Shown here: positions 42,701 to 54,076 of the stretch, piece after piece
How positions within the stretch are numbered: position 1 is the first letter of the stretch
How the letters are laid out: each line of letters begins with the position of its first letter
Origin: Cymbomonas tetramitiformis
Lineage: Eukaryota > Chlorophyta > Pyramimonadophyceae > Pyramimonadales > Pyramimonadaceae
NCBI GenBank assembly: GCA_001247695.2
Contig: LGRX02035193.1
Location: forward strand, 1-64,000
DNA length: 64,000 nt
Reading direction: 5' to 3'
Translations under genes and position numbers: made by a program
The notes under the pieces: model-generated
The model's input: the letters and a program-made list of their open reading frames with translations, nothing else
Database searches by the model: none
Told to the model about the DNA's origin: nothing

Positions 42701-43909
42701 GCCCCCTTTCTGGGGGAGGCTCCAGGTCGCCACATGCACCCCTTGCTCCCCGATGCAGGCATGCCGTTGGCCTCGGGCCCGCGAATATTCGAGCAGTCAG
42801 TCGCCTATGTCGGACTCGATGGCGGAGCGCCAGAGGGGCCTCCTCAGGGACCGCCTCCGGGGGATCCTGGACCTGTCGGGCCATCACACCTGCCCTTCCC
42901 GCTCGCCACGCCTGCCGCCAGATCGCCTCAGCAGACTACTCCCTGGCACCAGGACCGGCGCCCCAGTGCTCTGCTCGACAGCCCCATGCGCACCTGGGGC
43001 CCCATGGAGCGAAAGGTGGGGCTAATGTACGCCGCTGCAGGGCAGCCCCCACACATGATGCCCCAGCAGGGCGGCCCCGGGGGGGGCGCGCTGGCGCTTA
43101 ACGCAGAAGCGGGCGGAGGAATGCCTTGCGGCATCTCTCTGCCTAGGGTGCAGCTCCGGTGGAGCTCGCCACCGGCGCCGACGCCCTGGGAGCTATCTGA
43201 AGGTCTACATCACCACCTGTGCGGCCACACCGCAGAGCACCCGAAGTCCGGCTCCCTGCCAGCCGGCATCATCAACCTCTTCATGCATCCCACATTCGCA
43301 GAGGCGGAAGTCAACTCGGGTGCCCCCTGCCCTGCGCCTGCCGCCCCATCTCAAGCCCTTCCGCGCCGCACCTCCCTCATCTCAGGCTGCTTCCTTCCAC
43401 CCCGCCCTCATCACCTCTTCCTTCCAGCACCCTCCCTCATCTCTTCTGCTTCCCGCACCACACCCTCCCTCATCTGCTGCTGCTTTCTGCGCCGCACCCT
43501 CCCCTCCGGAGTGCCTCGCCACCTGCTCGCATGAGCTCGCGCGGGCTCCCTGTGGCAAAGAAGGAGGCTCTCCTGGTTGTGGGATCCACATATTGCAACA
43601 GCCCGATGCGCATCCACTTACCCATTGTGCCTCTCGCTCTCCCTCTCATCCTCCATCTCTCTCTCTCTCTCTCTCTCACCCGTATAGACGGGCTTCCTGG
43701 GTGACCGCACCTTCGAGGCCAGGGCGGAAAAGGTGTCGTCGCTCTACACTGTTGCTCACAGGAGAGAGGAGAGAGGGAGACACGCGCAGGGCCGCCCGGC
43801 CGCACAACCTAGAGCCCCTTGCGATGCAGGCATTCGCTGCGTGCGGGCCCAGCATAGCTTCCGGATGACGGCGTGGGAAAGAGGCAGGATTGCCTCGCCT
43901 GGCAGATGA
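39783..43909 (+). CDS. Large plus-strand gene encoding a long disordered protein, with one apparent frame break
   Basis: Exon ending 40046 reads GLALQRKLVILRAMRMEDPA, VERLLTETRQELQDLGVGLA and DNVHTLRKQCNTLGKRFTRK, a helical N-terminal region. A 70-bp phase-0 intron (40047-40116) leads to Lys/Pro/Ala-rich sequence with a duplicated motif (GTPRAMPGAPKKMM). That frame stops at 40629, while another frame (open 40502-43534) continues the same style of sequence, so a single-base indel near 40500-40629 is likely. The rest is Pro/Ser/Ala-rich with a nuclear-localisation-like patch (PAPRKKRRRIFEDG) and a more ordered end (ELSEGLHHHLCGHTAEHPKS, AGIINLFMHPTFAEAE). A pyrimidine-rich intron ending CCCGTATAG (43686) gives a last exon TGFLGDRTFEARAEKVSSLY to TGA 43907-43909. 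Probably nuclear; no family. Confidence 0.45.
41081..41222 (+). repeat. 24-bp coding minisatellite
   Basis: About six units of CTCTCACCCCCAAAGCCTCC AGC, partly shortened, encoding KASSLSPP-like repeats in the large plus-strand gene. Confidence 0.85.
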
Positions 43910-44168
43910 GCCCCATGGGATGTGGTGAACAGCTACTGCCACGGCGTTCTGAGGCGTTCTGACATCAGCGCATGGTGACAGCGCTGCACAGCACATTCGG
44001 GTTCGGCTTGAATGCCAGGAATGGGAGGACTGCCATCCTGAGCTTTTGGTTCACCTGCTGGTGGGCATTTGTACGTACCTCTGGTCATGCGGCACTGCAT
44101 GCTAGAGGATGAGGGGGTGCACGCCGCAGCGCAGTCACCATGACGCGCCGATGCCAGACCGCGTGGGC

Positions 44169-44726
44169 GTCCTCGTTGGCTTTCCTTGCAAGCCTTAAAC
44201 CGTTGTAAAATTGAACTTGGTTTTCAAAAGATAGAACGGATTGTCCTAAGGTAATCGCCTGGTTTGCAGAACCTGTCCCTGCTGACAGCGTTTGCGTGAT
44301 TTCACTTTGGTTGTCACCGTTGTCGTCTACAAAGTGAGAAAGTGTGTCACCGCTATCCGCATCAACAATAGATACCTTGAGCTTGACTTGGTATTTCCGA
44401 TGCAGAGCACCGTTCACATTTTTTTCCCACTGTTTAAAACTTGGAAATGTAAAAGTTTTAAACAGTGGGGAAAAAATGTGAACGGTGCTCTGCATCGGAA
44501 ATACCAAGTCAAGCTCAAGGTATCTATTGTTGATGCGGATAGCGGTGACACACTTTCTCGCTTTGTAGACGACAACGGTGACAACCAAAGTGAAATCACG
44601 CAAACGCTGTCAGCAAGGACAGGTTCTGCAAACCAGGCGATTACGTTAGGACAATCCGTTCTATCTTTTGAAAACCAAGTTCAATTTTACAACGGTTTAA
44701 GGCTTGCAAGGAAAGCCAACGAGGAC
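44169..44726. repeat. 558-bp near-perfect palindrome
   Basis: Arms 44169-44442 and 44453-44726 (274 bp each) flank a 10-bp loop (GGAAATGTAA). I saw about five differences between arms (for example GTCCCTGCTG versus GTCCTTGCTG, and T7C3 versus T6C4 beside the loop). Each arm carries the same protein-like frame read outward from the loop: NVNGALHRKYQVKLKVSIVD, ADSGDTLSRFVDDNGDNQSE, LGQSVLSFENQVQFYNGLRL. Codon use is A+T-richer than flanking DNA. Neither end is flanked by an obvious duplication. The protein was not recognised. It could be a foldback element, a recent inverted duplication, or a fold-back amplification artefact of foreign DNA. Confidence 0.9.
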
Positions 44727-44857
44727 TCCCTGCATGGATGCCCCTTTCTCCACTCCTCTGTAGCAGGCGTGTGCTGCAGGAACCCTGTAGCCTTTCTCTC
44801 TCTCTTTCTCCTCCTCCCTCCCCCTCCGTTGTTCTCTGCTGCTAACTTGGCGCCGAG

Positions 44858-45248
44858 GGATGGTGTGGAGTTGGCAGAGGTTGTGATGTATCAGGTGCTA
44901 CGGCTTGGGAACTGTGCGGTGGGTACAGCCGGGGTGACTGTGCAGCCCGGCTGGCCACTTAGCTGCAAGGAAGATATGACGTTGCGTATAGCACTGCCCT
45001 GGCATCAGCAAGCACAGCCCTGGCAGCAGCAAGCACAGGTCAAATTAGAAGTCGAAGTCCGCAGACTGCTGGAGGCGGCCCTCGAGCCTGTCCCGCAGTT
45101 GTCGGTGGCGACTGCTGGGTGGGTGCCAAGTGGGAGCGCGCGTGCTGTGGTACGGGTGATCGTGGAGGTGGAGGGCCATTGGCCGCACGTACGGCTTGTA
45201 GCGTATGTGGAGCTACTGAGCACGGCGTTCCTTGCACAAGCGAGGCGG
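44858..45248 (+). CDS. Plus-strand exon, unknown protein
   Basis: About 130 codons between a CTAAC branch-like site plus acceptor (GGCGCCGAG) and donor AGGCGG|GTATGT. It encodes DGVELAEVVMYQVLRLGNCA, VGTAGVTVQPGWPLSCKEDM, VKLEVEVRRLLEAALEPVPQ, ARAVVRVIVEVEGHWPHVRL and YVELLSTAFLAQARR. The alternating hydrophobic pattern suggests beta strands followed by helices. It starts 131 bp after the palindrome; the same strand stays open back into the palindrome arm by chance. Flanking exons were not identified and no family was recognised. Confidence 0.45.
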
Positions 45249-48200
45249 GTATGTAGTGCCTGCTCCCTGATTCCCCGGGACTCGCTTGCCTCAATTACTA
45301 CCTCCCCATTACGTTCCCTGCTACTATGCATTGATGTGTGTAGGGCCACATATGGACGGCAGGCAGGGCGCCATGTGCTGCCAGCTCTGCCATTTCCATC
45401 TTCTCTGTGATGCGAGGATGGGCATTCACCACAAAAGCGTTCATGCGCGGTTCAAAGTTAGGCCCGTGGTTGTTCTCTTTCAGAATTGAACTAGGGAGCG
45501 GGTATTCTCTACATATTTGATGTGAGATTTGAGCGCAGTGGTTAAATTGAGCTGGAAGTGCGGTTGGCACCTGCGGTGTGCAGGTAGTCCCGTATATGAC
45601 AATGTTTGGGAGTAATTTAGAGGTGTGGTAGCAACGTGGATTGTGGGGCACCAATCGACGGTCCGTATAGCAGCACATGTGACAGCGGGTTCAATTCTGG
45701 AATATGATCGGAATGGAATTCGGCGACTTTGTTGATACAGCACAGGGCGCATAACTGCCACGCCTTCATGCGGACCGTCGACGATGCACCGTGTCTCGTG
45801 AGACCAAAGACGCCCAAAACCGACTTCGGGTGCGATGAATGCGCATTCGTGATTCAAAATCCGTTTCGCACTTTATTGTGCGTCAAGAGAAAAAATGCAC
45901 GCATATTTCGTTCACAGGCCGTAATCCAAAGTAGCACGCCTGCGCCCGTGCCTCTTTTGTGTGCGTACGTTTGCGCGGCAAGCAGTATGGGTATGGAATC
46001 CGAATCTATAGTGCGATCCACAAACACTTTGCAGAGGAGAAATGAAATTGCAAATCCGAAGCAATCTGTGATGTGAACAGCGGCGATATTGGCCTCGCCG
46101 TAATCTGTCATGCCGTTGGCGAAAAGACGATTCCACCGCGCATATCCTCTCACGAGGATTCGGTGCCTTCCAATACTTGCGCACCGCCGCCGGCGATTCA
46201 CGTGATCATGGTGAAACGGGCGGTTTCGGCAAAAGCTAGTGTCTGGTAAGGTTTGGCCAGGTCGGCTAGTGGTGGCACGAGCATTTCGTGCAGCTAGCGC
46301 GGCGCACCGGTTGACGTGTTGTTGTTCACGGTTGTCGAGCCTCAAATTCGCGTCGGAGCATGAGGTCTGAGAGCACTTGTCGTGTGTGCGCTGTTCAGCG
46401 CGTTTCTCTTGCGGCTCATTTTCGACGCGTTTCTTATTTGGGCAAACAGTTCTTCCTTTTCTTAGAGAGAGGAGGCGATGAACCTTTGGTGATGCGACTA
46501 GTAATACGATCATTTATCAATCTCGGCGATGTCATATCGCACAACATTAAATAAAACTTTCTCAAAATTGGTGCCGCCGCAGACATTTTATTTTATTTAC
46601 TTTACCAGGGGAACGCTATGCGAAAGTTATATATTGAGCAAGGTCCATAGATGAATAAAGTCAAGGTACATGGTACAACCGCATCTACATTACCCAACTC
46701 TTTGAGTTGGTGGTCCTGTTCATCACACAATTGTCAATTACATCTGCATAATTAAAATAGCGAAACACTGTCGCGCACATTATCCTACGGTCAGATTGTT
46801 TAATGGCGATATCCATTTTAACATCGCATGACCGACGCGATGTTCGGAAATCAGAATGATGCGCGTGTTCAGAATGCGAGCCCCACGTCGGAACGATATT
46901 TAATCGATGATTACGATGGAACCTCGGCGACGATGCCTGCACTAAAATGTAACGCGCGACACAAAGAAACACGAACAGCGCGGCGCGCCACGTCGGGGTG
47001 GGAATCAATCGTGCTGTCCAAAAACACAGACGCCTAGTGGAGAGCTCGTATTTGAGATCGGCAGCGCCTAGTAAAGATAGCATGGTGCACCCAGGAAGAA
47101 TGTATTTCTATAATTACCAATAGCAATGGTGCACCCACTATTCAGCGGGCCCCGGAAAAGATCGGAGCGCATACATCCTGCGTCCGAATTCAATATGCAT
47201 GGGTGATGTGGCAAGACGACTGCGTGGGTATTGCACAATAATCGATATGCGTACTCGACAACGCGGCGATATGCACGCCGTATGCTTGGGGGTACGTACG
47301 AATAATTGATCGCACGCACCGTGCGATGGCAGATGCGCTATTTCTCTACATATTGAAGCGTATATATTTTCGCCATCTCGGCGTTGCCCTTGAACTTATA
47401 CGACTTCACGGCGGCTCCCCTGGAAAGTCGGTGCATGGAGATGTGGCGCCTCCTGCTCGCCACCCAATTCTTATCCTTCAACCTTCATTAATATAACGAT
47501 GCATTTATATAATTACCAATAACGATAGCCGGCGGTCTCCCAAACGCTCGTAAACGAACTCGCGCAACGAACTCGCGGTTCAGATATCAAAACAATACGC
47601 ATCGGGATTGCTCGACATCTCTGTCGCAAATAAATCAGCATTCGTCAGCTACACAACAGATTTGTCGCAAATATCAATCGGCATTCGTCAGCTTCGCATC
47701 AACATATTTGCACCACATCCTGTTGCTTGCCATTGTGATGTCGGAACGAATCACGCACGCGACGAACTAAATTATTATCAATATACATATCGGTTTATTA
47801 TTCGATTGAGTGTGACGACGTAATACACGGCAGAAGAAAGTGACTACCGCAACACAGGGGAAAGACATCTCGGCCACTCGAGTGTAGCATATGCAGTAAC
47901 TCAGGTAAGTGCAACATGCATTCTACCTCTTCGAATCTTTCGCGTGCACGGTATGGTGCCTAGCAAATGCAGCATATGCTATTGCGCTTTTGCAGCAATC
48001 GTAGTTGTTTCATGATTTATTGATGACTCGCTGACATGTATCGAGCGTACTACTTATTAGGACACATCTAGAACATATATATCCCTATTACTTTGAGAAG
48101 CCTTTGTTTAGTTTCGGCTGTGAGTTTCAACGAAGTATTTGTTGATAAATACAGTGTTTTTTACGCATCGCAATCCTCAATTTGTCGCATATTAGGCTTA

Positions 48201-48880
48201 TTGACGCCCTATCTCGCGTCCGAAATAACGCGCGCATTGGTTCCTGAGCAAATCATTCTCGCATTGCCCACGTGGGGAGCACGGTCTACATGCGTATAAC
48301 AATAATGTGCACCCACCGAGTGTAAATCCCTAAAAGCTCGTGAGACTGGCAGGCATCGAATGTATTCACGCGGGGATCGTTCGAATTGTTTGCGTATCCG
48401 TCGATGATCGCGATGAATATGTACTTGACATATATGCTGACCCCAGCCCATCGTCCGACGCGCCACGCGAGGCCGGAATATCGATACCGATGGTAACATT
48501 CAGAGATTTTTATCACAGTTTCGTAATTTAGTATACAGTGTATAGTCGGCGGGGCGGGTTCGCGGGACGGTGTGTAAGATTTTGTACAGGTTTATATACT
48601 ACTTCTATCTTATTTAAACGGCGTAGTGTAATGCATCGGTGCTCGCATGTGTTGGGGTTTCTTAGCTCCACGCTATCCGCCGTGCGAGCAGTACTTGGAC
48701 ACGATTTCTCATCATAGGACGCCCAGGCCATGCGCGGGGGGGCGGGGTCCTGGTGTTTATGATGGCGAGTGAACGGTCGGTGATTACTTCGAGTAGTGCA
48801 GCCGGTTTTCAACATTCATTTTCTATGCGCATGGCCTGGACGAGCACCACCATGGTTTATTTTAATTATTCTTTATATAT
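45249..48880. other. A+T-richer interval with weak coding potential
   Basis: The longest frame is minus 45854-46513 (219 codons), whose C-terminal half reads LFANGMTDYGEANIAAVHIT, DCFGFAISFLLCKVFVDRTI and KRGTGAGVLLWITACERNMR. It looks protein-like but has no splice or family support. Other frames are short. Composition resembles 4.7-12 kb. Confidence 0.3.
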
Positions 48881-49025
48881 ATGTTGTTATATACACCCGT
48901 ATATATATAGTTATATAGTTATATAGTTATATACACCCGTGTATATATATATGTGTGTTGTATATATATAAGGTGTATCCAGAATATATATACTTCGTAT
49001 ATATATATATATATATATATATATA
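48880..49025. repeat. TA-rich microsatellite cluster
   Basis: Runs of TATATA and units such as ATAGTTATATAGTTATATACACCCG, ending in a (TA)n tract of about 24 bp at 49000-49024. Confidence 0.9.
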
Positions 49026-49149
49026 GGACCTGCGACCGCGCGGAGCATATTGGACTGCAGATCCATATAACGGCCCTCCTCCAAGGCCTTCATTACAGTG
49101 ATGTGTCGATGTGGGTGTGCGGGCGTGCGCGCGTGCGTGCGCTCGACTG

Positions 49150-49206
49150 AAATGGTGGTGGGCTGGCTTCTGAGTTGGTATGTCTCATACCATTAAATGT
49201 GTGGGT
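49150..49206 (+). repeat. Diverged relative of the (TG)n-tailed retroelement 3' end
   Basis: GGTGGTGGGCTGGCTTCTGA...GTCTCATACCATTAAATGTGTG parallels the 3' end of the family at 27073-30321 at perhaps 75-80% identity, including a TG tail. It follows a TG/CG-rich tract, as the other copies do. Confidence 0.5.
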
Positions 49207-49884
49207 GCAGCCACGGTGTGTACGGTGTGATGTGTGATTTACGTTTGTGTGTACATGCGCATGCGCGTGCTCGCACGCGTGTGTGAACTCCTGCTGGCAC
49301 GAGCACTGTCCATGCAAGCATGGTGATCTCAACTCCACTGCCGTGACGGTGGGATGCCTTCGTCATTTGGTGGGTGATCCATGCTATTATATGTGTGTAT
49401 ACTGTATACACCCTGCCGCAATCTATGCAAAGGATCACACCACTTAATACCTAAGGGGGGGAGGGGGCACTAAAAATCGGACCGTTGAAATAAACACACG
49501 GATGCTGGTAACCATCTCGACATACAGGGGAATGAAACAAAATGGTTCGACTTATATTGTTGGATAATGTCCTGAGCAATCGGCCCTGCTGCCACTGGCA
49601 AGTGATATATTAACAAACTAACGTCTGCCTAATACTGCGTATGTATATACTTCATACTGCGCCAGTTTCAGGGCAGCTACGCATTAAATATGAGCACCCA
49701 TATATAAAAAGATAAGCCGTGATATTTGTACATCTGTTGTGTCCGTGTGTGCTGTGTGTGTGTGTGTACAAGGTAGTATGGCAGTTTGGACTGGGTAACT
49801 ATTAGTATCTCATATATTTTTTTTCTTTTGAGCAGGCGTATATAGCGAGACAGTGAGAGAACAAGAAAAAGACGAAGAAATTCC

Positions 49885-50008
49885 AGCAGCAGATCAAGAG
49901 CAAAAATATCTGTGTGAAAATCGACATAATGCTCGACGCAATGGTCGCGGATACACTGTTGCCAATCGGGGCATCCATCGGCATAGGTGTGGTATGCGCG
50001 CTGCATAT
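49885..50008 (+). CDS. Possible exon with a membrane segment
   Basis: Ends at donor CATAT|GTGAGT. One frame reads KIDIMLDAMVADTLLPIGAS followed by IGIGVVCALHM, a plausible membrane helix. The alternative frame (RGYTVANRGIHRHRCGMRAA) is hydrophilic, so the call is weak. The acceptor region ends TTTTCTTTTGAG near 49835. Confidence 0.25.
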
Positions 50009-50694
50009 GTGAGTCGCGCATGCGTGAGGGAATTGTAGCAGGTTTAATACATATATGCATTTATGGTATACACCCTGCCTGTTGAACAGCATACAATATC
50101 ACACCAAAATAGGGGCACTTATTAGAGACGGTCGATAGAGAATACTCGCACACCTCATGATTGCGTGGACACATCGGAACCGCAAATTAAGCCAGCTACA
50201 TGTCTGGTATTTCTCTTTTATCGATGTGTGCGTGTGTGCATGCATATGGCAAAGGTTCACAGACTCAAAGGCTCTTAAAGGTGTGTCCACTTGTCACATT
50301 TGTGCGATATTGTATGCATCATGGTCATAAATGATGGTATTTTCGCATGTTTGTGTGCAGGCACAGATGTCTCACACAGGAATCTGGCGCGGCTCAGATC
50401 ATGCTGCACAGTACTGTGTATTTGCCAGCTGGTGATGTGCGCCCAATCTTAAGTTCTATGTTAAGTCTGTAATAATCAGTCATTAGACAGTCGTAACGTG
50501 TAGACATGTGTGTGGCACGAATATGGCATCCACGTGCCACGGTCTCAAACAACAAAGCACGTGTGCTGCCGAGTTGATGAGATCGCATCAGAACATGGAT
50601 ACCAGTAGTTGTTTGCAGTGTCTACATAGTATGTGTCGATCATTATGTTAGTTCGACCCCGACGCTTTTATTATGTCTACTATCTATATATATT

Positions 50695-50795
50695 ATGAAT
50701 ACACCTTGTTGTGCAGCGATCGGATCGCAACACTAACACAAGGGCACCTACAAAAGTAGGCCCTGTGACACTTCAGGACGGTAACATTCACCGTG
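50695..50795 (+). repeat. Interspersed ~100-bp repeat (GGCCCTG..CACTTCAGGACGGTA)
   Basis: Landmarks GATCGCAACACTAACACA, GGCACCTACAAAAGTAGG and CTTCAGGACGGTAACATTCA. A related copy lies at about 55418-55525 inside the foldback element (AGAGGCACCCGCTAAAACAG, GACTTCAGGACGGTATCAA). Shorter pieces of its 5' part (TATACACCCTGCC...) occur near 49400 and 50067. Confidence 0.6.
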
Positions 50796-51362
50796 GGGGG
50801 GGGAACTAATATGCGCCCAACTATGTATAGGGCATGAATGTGTTCCTACTACTACTACTATATATATATATTTATATATTGGATGACATATTCGCATCTT
50901 CGTACAACTAAAGTGCATCTTCAACCGTTGGAAAACCAGGAAAAGTAGAAGCTAATAAGCAATATTGACACTCACTGGAAACACCGTGAGGAATGGACAC
51001 GGGAAGGCATTGGGGTGGGAGTCGGGTAGTGATTCTGATATGAAATCAACAATGCTGCAGGTTTGATACAGGGCCACTGCCTTAGTCGTGATTGTGTTGC
51101 ATCTGAATCACGCATCTATGAGGATGTTGTTGCAGAGTCACAAATCCTAATCAGGTAGATCATTGTGTAATGTTTTTATCTCGGTATTTCAGACTTTGCC
51201 AACGAAGACACCTGGTTCATAATTATCATGCATTATCAAACTGGACCTTGTGTTGAAGGGGCGTGTGATTGGCACACATTATGTTCTGAGGATTGCGTTC
51301 GGAGGTTTGAATACTGAGTATACAAGCATGATTTTCCCATATGCTTGATTATTTCATTGAAG

Positions 51363-51455
51363 GAAATGTGTTGCGGATGTCAGATATGCGGACTTTTGTT
51401 GTTCTGGGCAAATACTGTGTTCTTGGCTTACACAATGAGTCTATCTTCAGCACAG
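51363..51455 (+). CDS. Small exon with one membrane helix
   Basis: 93 bp, phase 0 at both ends: acceptor TTATTTCATTGAAG, donor CACAG|GTGTGT. It encodes EMCCGCQICGLLLFWANTVF then LAYTMSLSSAQ: a Cys cluster followed by a hydrophobic helix with a central Asn, as in the first helix of tetraspanins. The next phase-0 candidate (54077-54277) is separated from it by the retroelement at 51550, and an in-frame TGA (54068-54070) argues against joining them directly. Confidence 0.4.
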
Positions 51456-51549
51456 GTGTGTGATATCTTTATATATAACGTTGAAGTAACACATAGTTGT
51501 GATCATGATGACAACTCAATGTGCACACACACGCGCGCGCACACACACC

Positions 51550-53556
51550 GGGTCAGCATGAGCTGTTTGATGTGGCCACGGCGCGGCCGATGTCAGACGC
51601 GCACCTGGGAGCGGCCATGATGGCCCCCGAGGCAGCGGCGAAAAAGGTAGAGGAGAGCAAGGTGGCGACGTATGGGGATGCCCGCCCACATCACTTCATT
51701 CCCTTTGGGGTGGAGGTGTATGGTGGGCTAGGGCCTGCGGCGTATAGATTCCTTCGGAAGACGCAGCGGCGCTTCAGGGAGCGGCGGTACATGGAGGCGA
51801 ACGCGGAAGGGGGAGAGCAGGTGGACGGCAATGGGGACGAGGACGAGGACGAGGAAGCGGCACGTGGCGGGGCTGTGGGCTGGAAGGAGAAGTGGGTCCG
51901 GCTGCTTTCTTTCGCGCTTGCACGGGGGGTTGCAGGGCTGATCATCAGGCGGGCTGTAGGGCGATGTCCGGCCGGAAGTGGGTGGCGTTGGGCTGGCGGA
52001 GGGCGTGTGGGAGGAGGCATGGGCCCGGACCTGGATCGGGGGGAGGCGGACCGACGGGAAGGGGCGGAGAGGTTGGCGCTGATGGACAGAGCGTGGGAGG
52101 ACGCGTTCGAGGAGACAGACTATGCCACGCAGGATGGGTCTGGCGGTGGGATGCAGGAATCTGAGGGAACGCAGTGTGAGCGGTCTGGGCAGGCTCCCGG
52201 TGAGGCAGGCGAGGCAGGCGCGATGGCATCGAGGCTTTTGGAGAGCATGGAGGACGTGCGGCGGGAGGTGGAGCATCTGGGCACTGTGGGGGGTCAGGGA
52301 GGGGGCACCGCCGAGGCGCGATCTGGAGGGGCGCGGGCAGGCATAGGCGGGCTCAGCCAGGCGGCGTCAAGTGTCGAGGATATCTTGAATGAGTGGGATG
52401 ACCTTTTGTCGCCGGGCCCGGAGAGTGGGGTCTGGACTCAGGAGCAGAGTGGGGCCTCGCCGGAGCAAGCAATGGCCTTGGCTGAGGGAGGGGTGGCCAC
52501 CTTGATGGGGGCGAGCAGGCGGGTGGCCGGCCTTCTTGGGGGGGTTGATGGCATGGGGGGAACTGATGAGGATGACGGGGGAGATGTGGGGAGGTCCGCG
52601 GGTGGAGTTGACACACGCCGGGCCCCTCAGCGCCCGGGGGGGCATCCCGGCAGCGATGACCACTTACAACAGGTTGCACGGCAGCATACGGCATCTCATC
52701 AGCTTCCGTGCCCACCGGGCGAGGTTGCTGGCCGTGCCGGAACTAACAGTGAGCAGCTGTCGGGATGGCGACGACAGGCTGGTGAACTATCGGCCACCGG
52801 GAGGGATTTGGACACACAGGCAACTGTGGGGATGAGACCCCAAGTAGAAACAGTGCGGCGTGACAGTTACAGCGCAAGTGTGGAGCGCATAGCTCAAGTT
52901 CGCGGTCACCTCGCAAGGCAATCAGCGCAAGGGCTCCAGTCACGGGGAGTTGGTGCTGGGGGTAGAGGGCTACAAGCGCAAGTCGATGGCGGATGCGCAA
53001 GTTTGGATGAGGGCAACCCAGTTTATCATTCTCAGCCCCTTGGGATAGCGCTTGGGCATTCTGGCCGTGGCGTGGGTGGGCAAGCTCTCTTGAGACCAGG
53101 CTGTAGGGGGCAGCGGGGTGATGTGGGATGTGGGCTTGGTGGTGGAGGGGTGGCTCGATTGGCGGAGGTGAGCCGGCTCCAGAGACACAGCAGCAGTGCG
53201 CCGGCAGGACAGCCGCAGAGGGGCTCAGGTGGCCCAGTGAGGCTCAGGGAGCAGAGGGGTGGTCTTGCGCGTGGGCTTGGTGGTGGAGATATGGCTCGCG
53301 AAGCTCGGGGGGCAGGGATGAAGCGGCTTCGGGCACAAGGCAGCAGTGCGCTGGCGGTGCAGATGTAGAGGGGCTCGGGTGGCTCAGCGAGGCTTAGTTA
53401 GGGGGTCCCATGCTTCATTAGTGAGCTCCGGAGAATCCGGATGAGTGTCCCGAAGTGTGTGCTGAATCCTTTGATCCCCGGCGTGGGTACATAGTGCAGT
53501 CTCCTGTGGCTTCAGGGTGCCAAAGAATTCGCAAGGATAAGCATACACACACACAC
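51550..53556 (+). mobile_element. 3' fragment of a non-LTR retrotransposon in a (CA)n tract
   Basis: Starts immediately after (CA)n and ends GGATAAGCATAC(AC)n. One frame runs 51521-53368. Its first part (HLGAAMMAPEAAAKKVEESK, ATYGDARPHHFIPFGVEVYG, GLGPAAYRFLRKTQRRFRER, WVRLLSFALARGVAGLIIRR) matches the C-terminal pattern common in LINE-type reverse-transcriptase ORFs of algae and other eukaryotes (A..A...K..KY......F.PF..E.YG..G..A..L.). The catalytic palm lies upstream and is absent, so the copy is 5'-truncated and dead. The remainder is Gly/Arg/Glu-rich (SSVEDILNEWDDLLSPGPES). An inverted, shorter copy lies at 28155-29376. It is not related at its 3' end to the TG-tailed plus-strand family. 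Confidence 0.65.
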
Positions 53557-53864
53557 AGAGTGAAGAGAGAGAGAGAAAAAAGCACCCACGCACCCATCCC
53601 CTCCTCCTCCCCCCTCCCCCGCGCTTTGTCAGGAGCACGAACAATTTCCCAATATCGTCGAAGTGGTGCCTAATAATCCAACGGAGTTGTGAAACATTTT
53701 TTGGAGCCGAAGTGATTTAGTTTGAAGGTCGATTGATTTCGGCTGCACTCGTCTCAGTGATAACTTGGGTACAAGTATTCCTCCTGCATTACAACACTAC
53801 GCTACATTGCTATTGCAGCCGCCTTGCACGCCTCATTTTCACCGAGAGAAAGCCTTGGTCCGTG

Positions 53865-53935
53865 TGTACTATCAGATGTATATGTGTTTGGCACACGGAG
53901 TACGTTGTGGTAAGCCAGGGTTGGTTATCATAAAT
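53865..53935 (-). repeat. Short interspersed repeat (GGCTTACCACAA..GTGCCAAGCAA family)
   Basis: Reverse-oriented relative of the short repeat that starts each leader repeat in the 6.5-8.5 kb region (TTCACTCTGGCTTACCACCA, GTGCCAAGCAACAGAGGCAT). Other reverse copies are at 60098-60155 and 60895-60960, and a forward one is near 61091-61130. Because it is repetitive, the exon-like frame and GTAAGC donor it contains are not called as a gene. Confidence 0.55.
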
Positions 53936-54076
53936 AGCACTGCTACACTACACACATCCACGCACCCGCACACGGTCAGCACAATCATGTAGTAGCCAAT
54001 GGATCTTCATATTGAAAATCCCTGCTTGAAAACACCGCACCTGGAAAAATGGATCAACGAACCACAATGATTGGTG

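Noticed and set aside
44085..44603. 172-codon minus ORF and the start of the plus ORF from 44292, beginning MRDFTLVVTVVVYK
   Set aside because: This N-terminus is the antisense reading of one palindrome arm joined to the sense reading of the other; only the outward sense reading looks protein-like.
53820..53893. Exon-like frame with a TTGCAG acceptor and TGTG|GTAAGC donor
   Set aside because: The segment overlaps a short interspersed repeat also present at 60098, 60895 and in the 6.5-8.5 kb region, so the splice-like sites come from the repeat.
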